From: Rhodospirillales bacterium
Lineage (GTDB): Bacteria > Pseudomonadota > Alphaproteobacteria > Rhodospirillales > Thalassospiraceae
Assembly: GCA_019634165.1 (NCBI GenBank)
Contig: JAHQVT010000007.1
Coordinates: 248,001 to 312,000 of the forward strand
Length of the DNA stretch: 64,000 nt
Reading direction: 5' to 3'
The notes beneath the pieces are model-generated. The model saw only the letters and a program-made list of their open reading frames with translations, ran no database searches and had not been told where the DNA came from. The position numbers and the translations under genes were made by a program. Shown here piece by piece: positions 46,506-55,395 of this stretch (within the stretch, counting starts at the first letter, position 1; the number at the start of each line of letters is the position of its first letter).

Positions 46506-47380
46506 CAACTGCCTCCCCCGGCTTGCGGTCCAAGCGGTATAGGCTGATTAGCAGAAGGCTGACCAGCGCCAGGCAAAGGAATTGTCATTCTTTGCGGAAT
46601 TAACTGCGCTGGCGCAGGTATGTTGCTGCCGGTTGTACCGTTGGCCCCGCCATCTTGCGCTGGCGTTTGTGGCTGACCATTGCCGTTTCCATTGGTTCTT
46701 TCAATCGGCTCTGGCGGTTCTTTCGGACCATAGTTCCAGAAGAAACGGAATGTCACAATGAACGGATCAGCGCCGGGATCGATACCGACATACAAGCGGT
46801 CTTGTGGCGCGCCAACATCAATGAGTTCGCGCGCGAATGAACCTGCCCGTGCAATTTGCAGATTGTTTTCAATCTCGATCGCACCTTTTGAACCAATCTG
46901 ACTGCCCATCACCATTTCCATCTCATAGGACGCATAGCCTTCATCGTCGCCCAGCACTTCTGCCAGTTGCTTCATGAAGTCGGCCTGCCGTTCACGAATC
47001 AGGATGGAATTGGGGTCAAACAATTGTTCAACATGCATGATGATTTCCATCAACTTTCCCGGCTGGATCACTTGAACACGCACCACTTTAATGGCGGTTT
47101 CAAACAGATGGCCAAGTTTTTCCTGCATGTCTTCAGCCGCAACAACCGGTCCCTCGATCGAGGTCACGGTTTGCAGACTGGTGGTCGGCGGAAGGATTGC
47201 CGCGAATGCAGAAGACAGACTTTCTTGCACTTCGCGGGTTTTGACCTCTTCAAAGGTCGAAATGGTGTTTAGAAGAATAAAGAAGGCAAGCAGCAAAAGA
47301 TAGAGAGCCAGGAACAGGGCCACCGCCCCATTAGAAGGGGGGGATGGTGGTGTAGGTCCGTCATCCTCTATCTCCGCCAT
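46505..47380 (-). CDS. Degenerate MotB-like protein (aspartate replaced by alanine)
   Basis: A 291-residue protein with the same plan as its neighbour: one N-terminal membrane helix (GAVALFLALYLLLLAFFILLNTI, about 18-40), coiled region, and an OmpA-like domain (LFDPNSILIRERQADFM ... IARAGSFARELI). Aligned on the shared FF pair, the stator aspartate is replaced by A25, and the HTDxxP peptidoglycan motif is lost. A Pro/Gly/Gln-rich tail ends the protein. It should not carry protons; a structural or regulatory partner of the neighbouring MotB-like protein is likely. Follows cheZ by 11 bases. Confidence 0.88.
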   Translation of the reverse strand: MAEIEDDGPTPPSPPSNGAVALFLALYLLLLAFFILLNTISTFEEVKTREVQESLSSAFAAILPPTTSLQTVTSIEGPVVAAEDMQEKLGHLFETAIKVVRVQVIQPGKLMEIIMHVEQLFDPNSILIRERQADFMKQLAEVLGDDEGYASYEMEMVMGSQIGSKGAIEIENNLQIARAGSFARELIDVGAPQDRLYVGIDPGADPFIVTFRFFWNYGPKEPPEPIERTNGNGNGQPQTPAQDGGANGTTGSNIPAPAQLIPQRMTIPLPGAGQPSANQPIPLGPQAGGGS

Positions 47381-47391
47381 ATCAACGCCAC

Positions 47392-48033
47392 TTAATTAAA
47401 CATCGCGTCGATGTCAGCTTGCGATACGCCTTTGCCTTCAAGTTGAGGCCCGTTAAGCAACGCAGCTTCGCCTTCGAGTTCTTCTTTCTTCTTGGGATTG
47501 GCGGCGGCAAATTTGGCAATTTCCTCACCAAAGGCAGCCACAAGTCCCTCAACGCGTTCTTCGATAGATTTCAACGCCTTGATAACTTTGGTCGTCCGTT
47601 GCCCGGTAATATCCTGGAAGTTACAGGCTTCATAAACCCGCATGGTCGCACCGGTCACAATTTCTGCCTGTTCAGGCGGCAATGTAGCGGCGAATTCTTC
47701 CAAGGCATCCATGGCATCAAGGATTTCATGGGTGGCCCCGGCTGCTGCTTCCACAATGGCGTCCAACTCATCGGTCGCATTGGGAATGTATTCAGCCTTG
47801 ATATCGTCTGGACGAAGGGATGCAATCTCGGACTTCATCTGATGGATGATGCCCGAAAGTTGATCCAGCTCGCCAAACAGGCGCTGTTGGTCCGCTGACG
47901 GCTTGTCACCCATAAAGCGTGACAATTGATCCATCAGACCAGACAGTTGCTCCACCTTCAGATCATCGCCATCAAGGCGTGCCTGAAGCTCATTTAACAA
48001 CTGCCGGAGCTCGTCCTTCGACGCTTTGGACAT
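47392..48033 (-). CDS. cheZ: CheY-P phosphatase CheZ
   Basis: A 213-residue chemotaxis phosphatase. The catalytic motif QDITGQ gives D141 and Q145, the same 4-residue spacing as D143 and Q147 of E. coli. The C-terminal GVSQADIDAMFN is the CheY-binding tail. Follows cheY by 36 bases. Confidence 0.92.
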   Translation of the reverse strand: MSKASKDELRQLLNELQARLDGDDLKVEQLSGLMDQLSRFMGDKPSADQQRLFGELDQLSGIIHQMKSEIASLRPDDIKAEYIPNATDELDAIVEAAAGATHEILDAMDALEEFAATLPPEQAEIVTGATMRVYEACNFQDITGQRTTKVIKALKSIEERVEGLVAAFGEEIAKFAAANPKKKEELEGEAALLNGPQLEGKGVSQADIDAMFN

Positions 48034-48069
48034 AGGCGGTATCGCGGGACAATTGTCCCGCGCTCCTAA

Positions 48070-48456
48070 TCAGAAATCACCAATAACGGTCTTCATTTTA
48101 CCCTTCAACGTCTCAGCGTTGAACGGCTTGACGATGTAGTTGGATACACCAGCTTTTTTCGCCATGACGACGTTTTCGGTTTTGGCTTCTGCGGTAATCA
48201 TGATGAAGGGCATATCCTTCAACTTCGCATCTGCACGGACTTCTTTCAAAAGCTGAAGACCGGTCATCGGCTCCATATTCCAGTCAGAAATAACAAGACT
48301 GAACGGAGCTTCGCGCAGTTTACGAAGCGCCATGCTACCATCGGTCGCTTCTTCAATATTCGTAAAGTTGAGCTGCCGCAGAAGGTTACGGATGATACGC
48401 AACATTGTTTTGTAATCATCCACAATCAGGATCGGCATATTCGGATCGACGGCCAT
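48070..48456 (-). CDS. cheY: Chemotaxis response regulator CheY
   Basis: A 128-residue single receiver domain: acidic pair D13/D14, phosphorylation site D58 in VISDWNM, T in MITAEA and K in IVKPF. Binds FliM when phosphorylated and reverses rotation. Next to cheZ, its phosphatase. The leader (48457-48676) contains an imperfect hairpin (CCTTGCC arms). Confidence 0.94.
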   Translation of the reverse strand: MAVDPNMPILIVDDYKTMLRIIRNLLRQLNFTNIEEATDGSMALRKLREAPFSLVISDWNMEPMTGLQLLKEVRADAKLKDMPFIMITAEAKTENVVMAKKAGVSNYIVKPFNAETLKGKMKTVIGDF

Positions 48457-48676
48457 TCACAACTCCATCAGCTATCTGATCTCCCACCCTTGCCACATAT
48501 TGATATGTAAAACGGCAAGGCCCCTAATAATCGTGATGTACATATTTAATAATGGTTAATCAAGATTTTTAACCGATCATCAAAATGTACCATCACATTG
48601 ACTATTCACGAAAAACTGCCCGCTTTCTCTCTTTTAAACTCTCAAACAAAGCGGTCAATCATTTGTTATCCTGCCC

Positions 48677-49396
48677 CTATTGCAGCGGCAGCATATTAAT
48701 ATCTTGTTTATAGGCGAGCTCGGTGGTCAACGCCCGCGCCCGATCTGGTGTCATTTGTGACAGGACTGCAGCGGTATTTGCTTCGCGCATGCCCAAGGCC
48801 ACTTGCAGAAGGATATCCATATCAAGATCGTTCCAGATACGAGCAGCGTCTTTTGGCTTCATCTTCTCATAAACACTGATCAGCTTTTTGATACGATCAT
48901 CTTCCTGCGCTTCCTTGGTCTCGACCAAACCTTCTATGGCCGTCTTCAAGGATTTCATCTCTTCAATTTTTGCATCAATCCGGGCTTCAGCAGCCGCAAT
49001 CAAGCTTTCACGTTCGTCAAGGCGTTGTTCTTTGCGATCCAGTTCTCCGCGTCGTACGGAAAGGTTCTGCAACAGATCGATTTCTTCCTGGGTGAACAGG
49101 GTCGGGTCCCCACCAAGTGTCGGCGCAATATCTGAGTCCCCGTTTAACGGATCACCTTCCATCGTCAGCCCAGCGGGATCGTCAAGACCAGGGTCGCCAT
49201 TTTCTGGCGTCGCTGCCTGTTCGGCGGCGGGTTCCGTTGCCGGTGCCTGCGCCTGTGCGGTTTGCACCATGCTCACAGCCACTGGCTCGGAAGTTACGGC
49301 AACATCCGAACTTCCGGAGAACAGGTTTACCACCCGCATTGACAACACCATCAGCCCAACAAGGACAACCAATGGCAAGATACGCACACCAGACAT
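48677..49396 (-). CDS. MotE-like protein
   Basis: A 239-residue protein with an N-terminal membrane or signal segment (about 6-24), a Pro/Ala/Glu-rich stretch, a coiled coil (about 103-168) and a C-terminal MgtE-N-like region (VYEKMKPKDAARIWNDLD, AAVLSQMTPDRARALTTEL). This is the plan of rhizobial MotE, the periplasmic chaperone for MotC. Gene symbol withheld because the match is by architecture. 148 bases from the DUF6468-like gene. Confidence 0.8.
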   Translation of the reverse strand: MSGVRILPLVVLVGLMVLSMRVVNLFSGSSDVAVTSEPVAVSMVQTAQAQAPATEPAAEQAATPENGDPGLDDPAGLTMEGDPLNGDSDIAPTLGGDPTLFTQEEIDLLQNLSVRRGELDRKEQRLDERESLIAAAEARIDAKIEEMKSLKTAIEGLVETKEAQEDDRIKKLISVYEKMKPKDAARIWNDLDMDILLQVALGMREANTAAVLSQMTPDRARALTTELAYKQDINMLPLQ

Positions 49397-49544
49397 TTAC
49401 CACCTAAGCAATTTGGCACACCGTGCCCATGCTCCTTCCCACTTCAATTCTCTTTATTCTATCAGAACGACATCACTCTCTTTAGATATAAAGTAATGTC
49501 ACGATGACAAGGGTAAGAAGACCATGCTTCTTACACAAAAACAA

Positions 49545-50306
49545 TTATCTCACTGACCGCAATGCTGCGAGCAGTTCTCGTTCAGCCTCAGAACGACCAG
49601 CATCTTCGTCTTGGTCGTACAGATCAGCCCCAGATGGGCCATTACTTCCCGCGCCAGAAAAGCGGTCAGATTCACCATAACCACCAGTACTACCGCCAAG
49701 CGATACATCATCACGATCAAGGCGATCATTGCTTGGTCCTTTTGAACCACGCTCGATCTCGCCAACCATACGGGCTGCCAGTTCTTCTGCGCGGGTTTCA
49801 ACCCCGACCCGGTCGCGGTCGCGGTCATGATCATGGCCACGGTCATCAATTATATCAGGGCGGTCTTTTCCGCTGCCACGTAAGCTGCCATTACCAGCAC
49901 CTGACGGGCTGCTCATCGTGCCACTGTCTGCGCCGCCAACAACCGGTCCCTGACCTGCTTGAGCATTCCCCGACCGCCGAACAGCATTAACGTCACTTGC
50001 TGCTTTCTCAAGACGATTGGCAATGCTTTCGCCGCGATCGGCCATAAAGGTCAGGTCTTCGTTAAGTGCACTGGCCTTTTCAATATCTTCACGCAGACGT
50101 TCACCAGACTGTTCTGCCATATCCTTAAGGGCCATGATTGATGTTTCGGCCCGTTCGTTGGCGGCATTAAAAGCCGTTAGGAAATTTTGCATGTCTTCGC
50201 GGCTGCGGCGAAATGCCGCAAGCTTGCGGTTTAAAATCACCGCATAAACAATCGTCGCAACAAGCAGGACGATCATTAAAAGATCCAGATAGAACGCGAA
50301 GTCCAT
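49545..50306 (-). CDS. DUF6468-like membrane protein
   Basis: A 253-residue protein with one N-terminal membrane helix (about 7-24), a helical segment RRSREDMQNFLTAFNAANERAETSI that resembles the alphaproteobacterial DUF6468 region, and a Gly/Asp/Arg-rich tail. Its start overlaps the fliM stop by one base. Function unknown; position ties it to the motor switch. Confidence 0.75.
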   Translation of the reverse strand: MDFAFYLDLLMIVLLVATIVYAVILNRKLAAFRRSREDMQNFLTAFNAANERAETSIMALKDMAEQSGERLREDIEKASALNEDLTFMADRGESIANRLEKAASDVNAVRRSGNAQAGQGPVVGGADSGTMSSPSGAGNGSLRGSGKDRPDIIDDRGHDHDRDRDRVGVETRAEELAARMVGEIERGSKGPSNDRLDRDDVSLGGSTGGYGESDRFSGAGSNGPSGADLYDQDEDAGRSEAERELLAALRSVR

Positions 50307-51442
50307 CAGCTTTCTTCCTCGTTTATGCGCGCGCGATCTCGAACCTGAATTGCGATCCGGTCCCCTTTACGCCCCATCATCCCCTTGAACAGCGGAACGT
50401 CTCCGCACCTTACTTCAACAGGGGATGTCGGACTGGTATTAAGAACCAGACGGTTGCCCACTTCAAGATTGATGACATCACCAAGTGGCATCACCTGCTC
50501 GTCAAGGACGGCTAATAGGTTAACATGGGTCTGCCACAGTTCGTTTGCGAGATGGTTTTCCCAGATTGAGTCACGACCGAACTTTTCCCCCATGAACATC
50601 TGAAGCAGAAGCTCACGTACAGGCTCAAGCGTTGCGTATGGGATCAGCAGTTCAAGGCGTCCACCGCGATCTTCCATATCAATACGCAGTTTCGCGACAA
50701 TCGCAGCATTCGCATGGCGGGCAATCGTTGCAAAACGTGGGTTTGTTTCAAGACGCTCGAAACGGAACGTTACCGGGCTTAACGGGTCAAACGCGGCCGA
50801 AAGGTCACCAAGGACCACATGGATCATACGTTCAACAAGGTTACGTTCAATCGTGGTATAGGGGCGACCTTCAATACGCATTGCTGCAGTACCACGGCGC
50901 CCACCAAGCAGAACGTCCACGATAGAATAAATCAGGGCCGAATCAACGGTCAGAAGTCCGTAGTTATCCCATTCCTCAGCCTTGAAAACACCCAACATTG
51001 CTGGCAACGGGATCGAGTTCAGATAGTCCCCGAAACGCAGCGACAAGATGTTATCAAGCGAAACTTCAACGTTGTCCGATGTAAAGTTACGAAGCGATGT
51101 CGACATCATACGTACAAGACGGTCAAATACGACTTCAAGCATCGGAAGTCGTTCATAAGCCACCATTGACGAGTTGATGATGGCCTGAATGCCCGACTGG
51201 TCACCAGCACCTGATCCGTCATCAAAGCCCAGAAGACTATCGATCTCGTCCTGGTTTAGAACACGCGCAGATGTACCGCCGCCGACAGCAGGTTCTTCGT
51301 CGCCTTCCTCTTCATCATCGTCGCCGAGCATGGATTCCCATTCGGCGGCCATATCCTCGCCGCCGTCATCTCCGCCGTCGTCGTCACCCGCCATGGCTTC
51401 CCATTCAGCGGCGAGTGCATCATCATCGTCTTCATCAGCCAT
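50306..51442 (-). CDS. fliM: Flagellar motor switch protein FliM
   Basis: C-ring switch component that binds CheY-P. The 378-residue protein has a long acidic N-terminal extension with two AAEWE(A/S)M repeats at 11-17 and 32-38, then the CheY-binding-like NQDEIDSLLGF at 63-73, the central FliM domain and a C-terminal SpoA domain (ending LFKGMMGRKGDRIAIQV). In E. coli the EIDALL motif is at the very N-terminus, so 60 extra residues are unusual. Follows fliL by 42 bases. Confidence 0.97.
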   Translation of the reverse strand: MADEDDDDALAAEWEAMAGDDDGGDDGGEDMAAEWESMLGDDDEEEGDEEPAVGGGTSARVLNQDEIDSLLGFDDGSGAGDQSGIQAIINSSMVAYERLPMLEVVFDRLVRMMSTSLRNFTSDNVEVSLDNILSLRFGDYLNSIPLPAMLGVFKAEEWDNYGLLTVDSALIYSIVDVLLGGRRGTAAMRIEGRPYTTIERNLVERMIHVVLGDLSAAFDPLSPVTFRFERLETNPRFATIARHANAAIVAKLRIDMEDRGGRLELLIPYATLEPVRELLLQMFMGEKFGRDSIWENHLANELWQTHVNLLAVLDEQVMPLGDVINLEVGNRLVLNTSPTSPVEVRCGDVPLFKGMMGRKGDRIAIQVRDRARINEEES

Positions 51443-51484
51443 CAGCGATTGCTTCCTGATTTTGGCATTCGGGCTGTTACAAGC

Positions 51485-52021
51485 TTATTGTACCAGCATT
51501 TCCTTGAACAAAACGTCGTTAATTTTCGCCGGTTTTGCAGCGGCACTAACACGTATCAGCAATTCTTCGCGTAATCGGAACATCCCCTCCGATCCCGACA
51601 GATCTTCTGGTCGCAATTCACGAAGGTAAATCTGGAAATTATCAACGATCCGCGGCATCATTGTTTCGACTTGCGGCAGCATTGCCTGATCCGCAACTTC
51701 AAGACTGACACGAATTTTCAGATAACTTTGCTTGCCGCCGCCTGTATTCAGATTGACCAGAATTTCAGGAAGATCGACAAAGCCAACATTCTCGGGGACG
51801 CCTGGCGCCTCTTCGATTGAATCTTCCGAGATAACTTCTTCGGTCTGCGCACTATCGCCACCGGTCAACATATCAATCACTGGCTGAAGCATCCCGGTAA
51901 AGTATGCTGCGGCCGCACCGCCAAGCAAAAGCAGCACAAGCAAAATGACCACAACCAGCATCTTCTTGCTGCGGCCACCGCCACCTTCGTCCATTTCAAT
52001 TTCGTCGGCTTCTTCGCCCAT
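51485..52021 (-). CDS. fliL: Flagellar basal body protein FliL
   Basis: A 178-residue inner-membrane stator-associated protein with one membrane helix (about 21-41) and the FliL periplasmic domain (KQSYLKIRVSLEVADQ ... LRPEDLSGSEGMFRLREELL). Start 52021 is chosen because a sigma-54 promoter at 52064-52080 would begin transcription near 52053, downstream of the alternative GTG at 52072. Confidence 0.95.
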   Translation of the reverse strand: MGEEADEIEMDEGGGGRSKKMLVVVILLVLLLLGGAAAAYFTGMLQPVIDMLTGGDSAQTEEVISEDSIEEAPGVPENVGFVDLPEILVNLNTGGGKQSYLKIRVSLEVADQAMLPQVETMMPRIVDNFQIYLRELRPEDLSGSEGMFRLREELLIRVSAAAKPAKINDVLFKEMLVQ

Positions 52022-52063
52022 CGCTTCGCAAATTCCTGCGTTTGAAGTTCCGCCTTCACATAC

Positions 52064-52080
52064 AGCAAACACTGTGCCGG
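52064..52080 (-). promoter_or_regulatory. Sigma-54 promoter of fliL
   Basis: CCGGCACAGTGTTTGCT on the minus strand; GG at 52078-52077 and GC at 52066-52065, 12 apart. Matches GGCAC-N5-TTGC with C in place of T at the first position. Confidence 0.75.
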
Positions 52081-52440
52081 ATTAAAAGCCATAACGCTAT
52101 CACGTTAAAAATCCGTTTCGCTTCTGGTTGCTAAGGCCAATATCAGGTTTCACCCTGTGTGTTATCTGATGTTCACGACAATAATCGAAAAGCCCCGAAG
52201 CCAGATAAACCGAAATATCTTGGCGCGTTCTCTGGTTAACTTTGCATTTTACCCGACACCTTTACAGGAAAAACACCGAAAACCTCTATTATTTCCAATA
52301 CTCTGCAGTGCTGCCCCGCTTGGCAAGCGGCGCTTACCTAACCAGTCCCCTACGATCTTCCCAACCGCAAGTACCCGGAAACTTTATCCTCTCGTGGCAA
52401 GGCCGTTGCGGCACTTTCTGCCAAATACGCCAAAAATCGC

Positions 52441-52457
52441 TCGGCAACAAATGCCGA
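52441..52457 (+). promoter_or_regulatory. Inverted repeat upstream of the flgF promoter
   Basis: TCGGCA-ACAAA-TGCCGA, about 41 bases before the -24 element. Placement and CGGCA half-sites resemble the FlbD-type enhancer sites of Caulobacter. Assignment is by analogy. Confidence 0.45.
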
Positions 52458-52497
52458 ACACAGTTTTTTATAATTATTTTCAATAACTTAACAATAC

Positions 52498-52513
52498 TGG
52501 CATGGCTTTCGCA
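52498..52513 (+). promoter_or_regulatory. Sigma-54 promoter of flgF
   Basis: TGGCATGGCTTTCGCA; GG at 52499-52500, GC at 52511-52512. The -12 reads TCGC. Confidence 0.7.
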
Positions 52514-52554
52514 TTTGTGTAGGGCAAATTACAGCCCCACAAGGGAAACCGACC

Positions 52555-53319
52555 ATGGAAAATATTTCATATATCGCGCTGTCTCGGCAATCGACGCTTC
52601 GCAGCATGATGAATAACATCTCGCAGAATCTGGCGAACATGAACACGACCGGATACAAAGAACAGCGGATGATGTTCACCGATTGGGTTGCGAAAAACGG
52701 TGATGCACCTTTCCGTGGCGAGCGCGAGATTTCCCTTGTGCAAGACATATCACAGTACCGGAACACAACGGTCGGCAATATCGAACATACCAACCGGCCG
52801 CTTGATGTCGCATTGAGCCAGCCAGACATGTTCTTTGCCGTCGAAACACCGTCAGGCACGCAATATACCCGCAATGGCAACTTCTCCCTCGATCCGGGCG
52901 GCCAGTTGATCACCAATGATGGTTACCCTGTACTGAGTGATGCAGGCCAGCCGATTTTCTTCAACGAAGCCGATGGTCAGATTGAAATCAAGGGCGACGG
53001 CACCGTTTCGACTGACACCGGTCAAATCGGAAAATTGCAAACCATTACTGTTGACAACGTCCAACGCATGATTGTCACCGGCGACACACTTTATAGCGCC
53101 CCAGACAATCAAGACGGCAACAATGGTGTCACCATTCAACAAGTTGACAACCCTGGAATCGTACAGGGCGCACTTGAAAAATCCAACGTCAATCCGATCA
53201 GCGCCATGACGCAGATGATTGATGTGCTGCGCACATATCAATCGGTCACCCGTTCGGTGGAAAGCGAGAATGAACGCATGCGCAACATGGTCAACAAACT
53301 TGGGGATATTCGCGCCTAA
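52555..53319 (+). CDS. flgF: Flagellar rod protein FlgF
   Basis: A 254-residue proximal rod subunit: N-terminal ALSRQSTLRSMMNNISQNLANMNTTGYKEQR and the closing FlgF/G/E helix (TYQSVTRSVESENERMRNMVNKLGDIRA). First gene of flgF-flgG-flgA-flgH. AAGGGAAACC precedes the ATG. Confidence 0.97.
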   Translation: MENISYIALSRQSTLRSMMNNISQNLANMNTTGYKEQRMMFTDWVAKNGDAPFRGEREISLVQDISQYRNTTVGNIEHTNRPLDVALSQPDMFFAVETPSGTQYTRNGNFSLDPGGQLITNDGYPVLSDAGQPIFFNEADGQIEIKGDGTVSTDTGQIGKLQTITVDNVQRMIVTGDTLYSAPDNQDGNNGVTIQQVDNPGIVQGALEKSNVNPISAMTQMIDVLRTYQSVTRSVESENERMRNMVNKLGDIRA

Positions 53320-53385
53320 CCGGTCGCTGAAACCCGATTAAACGAAATTCTAGCGCAAGCTTCGCGCAATCGAAGGAGAAGACAG

Positions 53386-54171
53386 ATGCGGTCACTTGAT
53401 ATCGGCGCCTTGGGGATGCAGGCTCAGTCCACCAACGTGGATGTAACGTCGCACAACATCGCCAACATGACGACGACCGGCTATAAACGCCAACGTGCAG
53501 AATTTCAGGATCTTCTGTATCAAGACCTGCGTCGTGCGGGATCACCGTCATCAGATACCGGAACCATCGTCCCAACCGGCGTTCAGGTTGGTCTCGGTGT
53601 AAAAACAGCCGCCATTGGTCGTTACATGGGCCAAGGCACGTTGCAGTTGACCGAAAACGAATTGGACCTTGCCATTCAGGGCCGCGGTTATTTCCAGATT
53701 GATCTTCCAAGTGGCGAAACCGCCTATAGCCGCGATGGTACGCTTAAGCTTGATGCGACGGGTGCTCTTGTCACCAAAGATGGCTATGCCGTTCAGCCAG
53801 GCATCACGGTGCCCAATAACGCAACTTCTGTCGCAATCAACTCAAGCGGCGAAGTTTACGCTGAAATCGATGGTCAGGTTGCCTTGCAGAATCTTGGCCA
53901 GATTCAGCTCGCTACGTTCATCAACCCACCGGGTCTTGACGCACTTGGCGATAACCTGTTCCTTGAAACTGAAGCATCCGGTCAGGCAAATACCGGGGTT
54001 CCGGGCGATGTTGGGGTTGGTACAGTCCAGCAAGGTTATCTTGAATCATCAAACGTCAACGTGGTTCAGGAGATCACCAACCTGATCAAGGCACAGCGTG
54101 CCTATGAGATGAATTCAAAATCAATCTCGACCACCGATGAAATGATGAGCGCAGTCAGCAACCTGCGTTAA
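53386..54171 (+). CDS. flgG: Flagellar distal rod protein FlgG
   Basis: A 261-residue distal rod subunit: LGMQAQSTNVDVTSHNIANMTTTGYKRQR, LYQDLRRAGS (the FlgG-specific region), and the C-terminal LIKAQRAYEMNSKSISTTDEMM. Preceded by AAGGAG. Confidence 0.98.
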   Translation: MRSLDIGALGMQAQSTNVDVTSHNIANMTTTGYKRQRAEFQDLLYQDLRRAGSPSSDTGTIVPTGVQVGLGVKTAAIGRYMGQGTLQLTENELDLAIQGRGYFQIDLPSGETAYSRDGTLKLDATGALVTKDGYAVQPGITVPNNATSVAINSSGEVYAEIDGQVALQNLGQIQLATFINPPGLDALGDNLFLETEASGQANTGVPGDVGVGTVQQGYLESSNVNVVQEITNLIKAQRAYEMNSKSISTTDEMMSAVSNLR

Positions 54172-54198
54172 TAATCGCGGCTTTGATACAGTCTTTGT

Positions 54199-54240
54199 TT
54201 TGCGCAAGGCGCGGTCTTACCGGTCGCGATCTTGCGCAAA
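54199..54240 (+). repeat. Inverted repeat between flgG and flgA
   Basis: TTTGCGCAAG and CTTGCGCAAA arms enclose a 22-base loop that has its own short CG/ACCGGT pairing. No T-run. Possibly an attenuating or RNA-stabilising stem between flgG and flgA. Confidence 0.55.
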
Positions 54241-54283
54241 CTGTATTTACGCGATGTATACCGTTACGTGGTATAGTAGGTGC

Positions 54284-55279
54284 ATGAAGATAAAGAAAAT
54301 AATCCTCACCCTCGCAATATTGACCCTTACCCTTTCGGCAGAGGGCGCTTTTGCGCAATCCTCGCAGGGAATCAATTCGCGCAACAGTCAGCAGATGAAT
54401 GAAAACATCCTGCTGAAACCTGATGCCTTGATTAATGGACAATATGTAACACTTGGGGACTTGTTTTCCGGTATAGATCCGCAAATGGCCGATATTGCCG
54501 TTGCCCATGCACCACAGCCCGGCAAACAGATTATCTTGGATTATCGCTGGCTCTATGGCATCGCCCAGCGCCATGACGTTAACTGGCGTCCGCGCACGAC
54601 CGCAGATCAGGTTCTTGTCACACGTGCAAGTCAGGTCATCACGATTGATGAAATCCGTGATTATGTTGAAATCGCACTGATTGACCACGGCATTCAAAAG
54701 CCCTTTACGGTTGATCTTTCAAGCGAGAACTTCCAAATCCACCTTCCGGTTGACGCCCAAAACGACATTACGATCAGCAGCATCGAGGTCAACTCACGCA
54801 CGCAACGATTTGTCGCCGGGGTCACGACTGGCGCACATACAGCCCAGCAGCGCACATACCGGATCAGCGGCAAATATTACCCTATGTCAACCGTTCCAGT
54901 ACTGGTTGAACCCGTCTCGCGTGGGCACATTATTCGCCCTGATCAGGTCGAGTATCGCGATTTTCGAACTGAACGTGTTCCATCCAATGCAATTCGGGAC
55001 ATCAATGATGTCATCGGCAAGGAAGTCATTCGTCCAACCAATCCGGATGAACCAATGATGTTCCGCGACTTGACCAATCCAATTCTTGTCAGACGCGGCG
55101 CATTGGTCATTATCCGGCTGGTCACGGCCAATATGTCACTTACGGCACGTGGCAAGGCACTTGAAAACGGATCAAAGGGTGATGTGATCCGGGTGGTAAA
55201 TCAAACAAGTAACAAAACCATTCAAGTCGAAGTTGTCGCCGAAAATGAAGTCCGCGCCCTACCCGCCATGTCGCAGTAA
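54284..55279 (+). CDS. flgA: P-ring chaperone FlgA
   Basis: A 331-residue periplasmic protein with signal peptide (about 1-23, ending GAFAQ) and the SAF-like domain near the C-terminus (VSRGHIIRPDQVEYRDF, GKEVIRPTNPDEPMMFRDL), as in FlgA that assists P-ring formation. Longer than E. coli FlgA because of an added N-terminal region. Start at 54284 (MKIKKI) has AGGTG upstream. Confidence 0.93.
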   Translation: MKIKKIILTLAILTLTLSAEGAFAQSSQGINSRNSQQMNENILLKPDALINGQYVTLGDLFSGIDPQMADIAVAHAPQPGKQIILDYRWLYGIAQRHDVNWRPRTTADQVLVTRASQVITIDEIRDYVEIALIDHGIQKPFTVDLSSENFQIHLPVDAQNDITISSIEVNSRTQRFVAGVTTGAHTAQQRTYRISGKYYPMSTVPVLVEPVSRGHIIRPDQVEYRDFRTERVPSNAIRDINDVIGKEVIRPTNPDEPMMFRDLTNPILVRRGALVIIRLVTANMSLTARGKALENGSKGDVIRVVNQTSNKTIQVEVVAENEVRALPAMSQ

Positions 55280-55348
55280 ATCGCGGGCTTCTGCGCCACA
55301 CCAACCCCAGTCAATCCGGCAATATTTTCCTCAAAATCACCATCTGAA

Positions 55349-55365
55349 CTGGCACGATCCTTGCG
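55349..55365 (+). promoter_or_regulatory. Sigma-54 promoter of flgH
   Basis: CTGGCACGATCCTTGCG; GG at 55351-55352 and GC at 55363-55364. The best consensus match in the window (TGGCACG-N4-TTGC). Confidence 0.85.
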
Positions 55366-55395
55366 TAGACACGGGCAGGAACCCAGGAGGAACTT

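Larger units (their letters stand above)
52022..52554. other. Divergent control region between fliL and flgF
   Basis: 533 bases without a gene. Holds sigma-54 elements for fliL (52064-52080) and flgF (52498-52513), and a TCGGCA inverted repeat (52441-52457). The open frames here lack ribosome sites and homology. Confidence 0.75.

Noticed and set aside
48488-48522. Imperfect CCTTGCC hairpin in the cheY leader
   Set aside because: Neither a T-run nor overlap with the ribosome site, so no regulatory role could be supported.
52157-52486. 109-codon plus-strand frame in the fliL-flgF region
   Set aside because: No ribosome site or homology; the region is better explained as promoters and an activator site.
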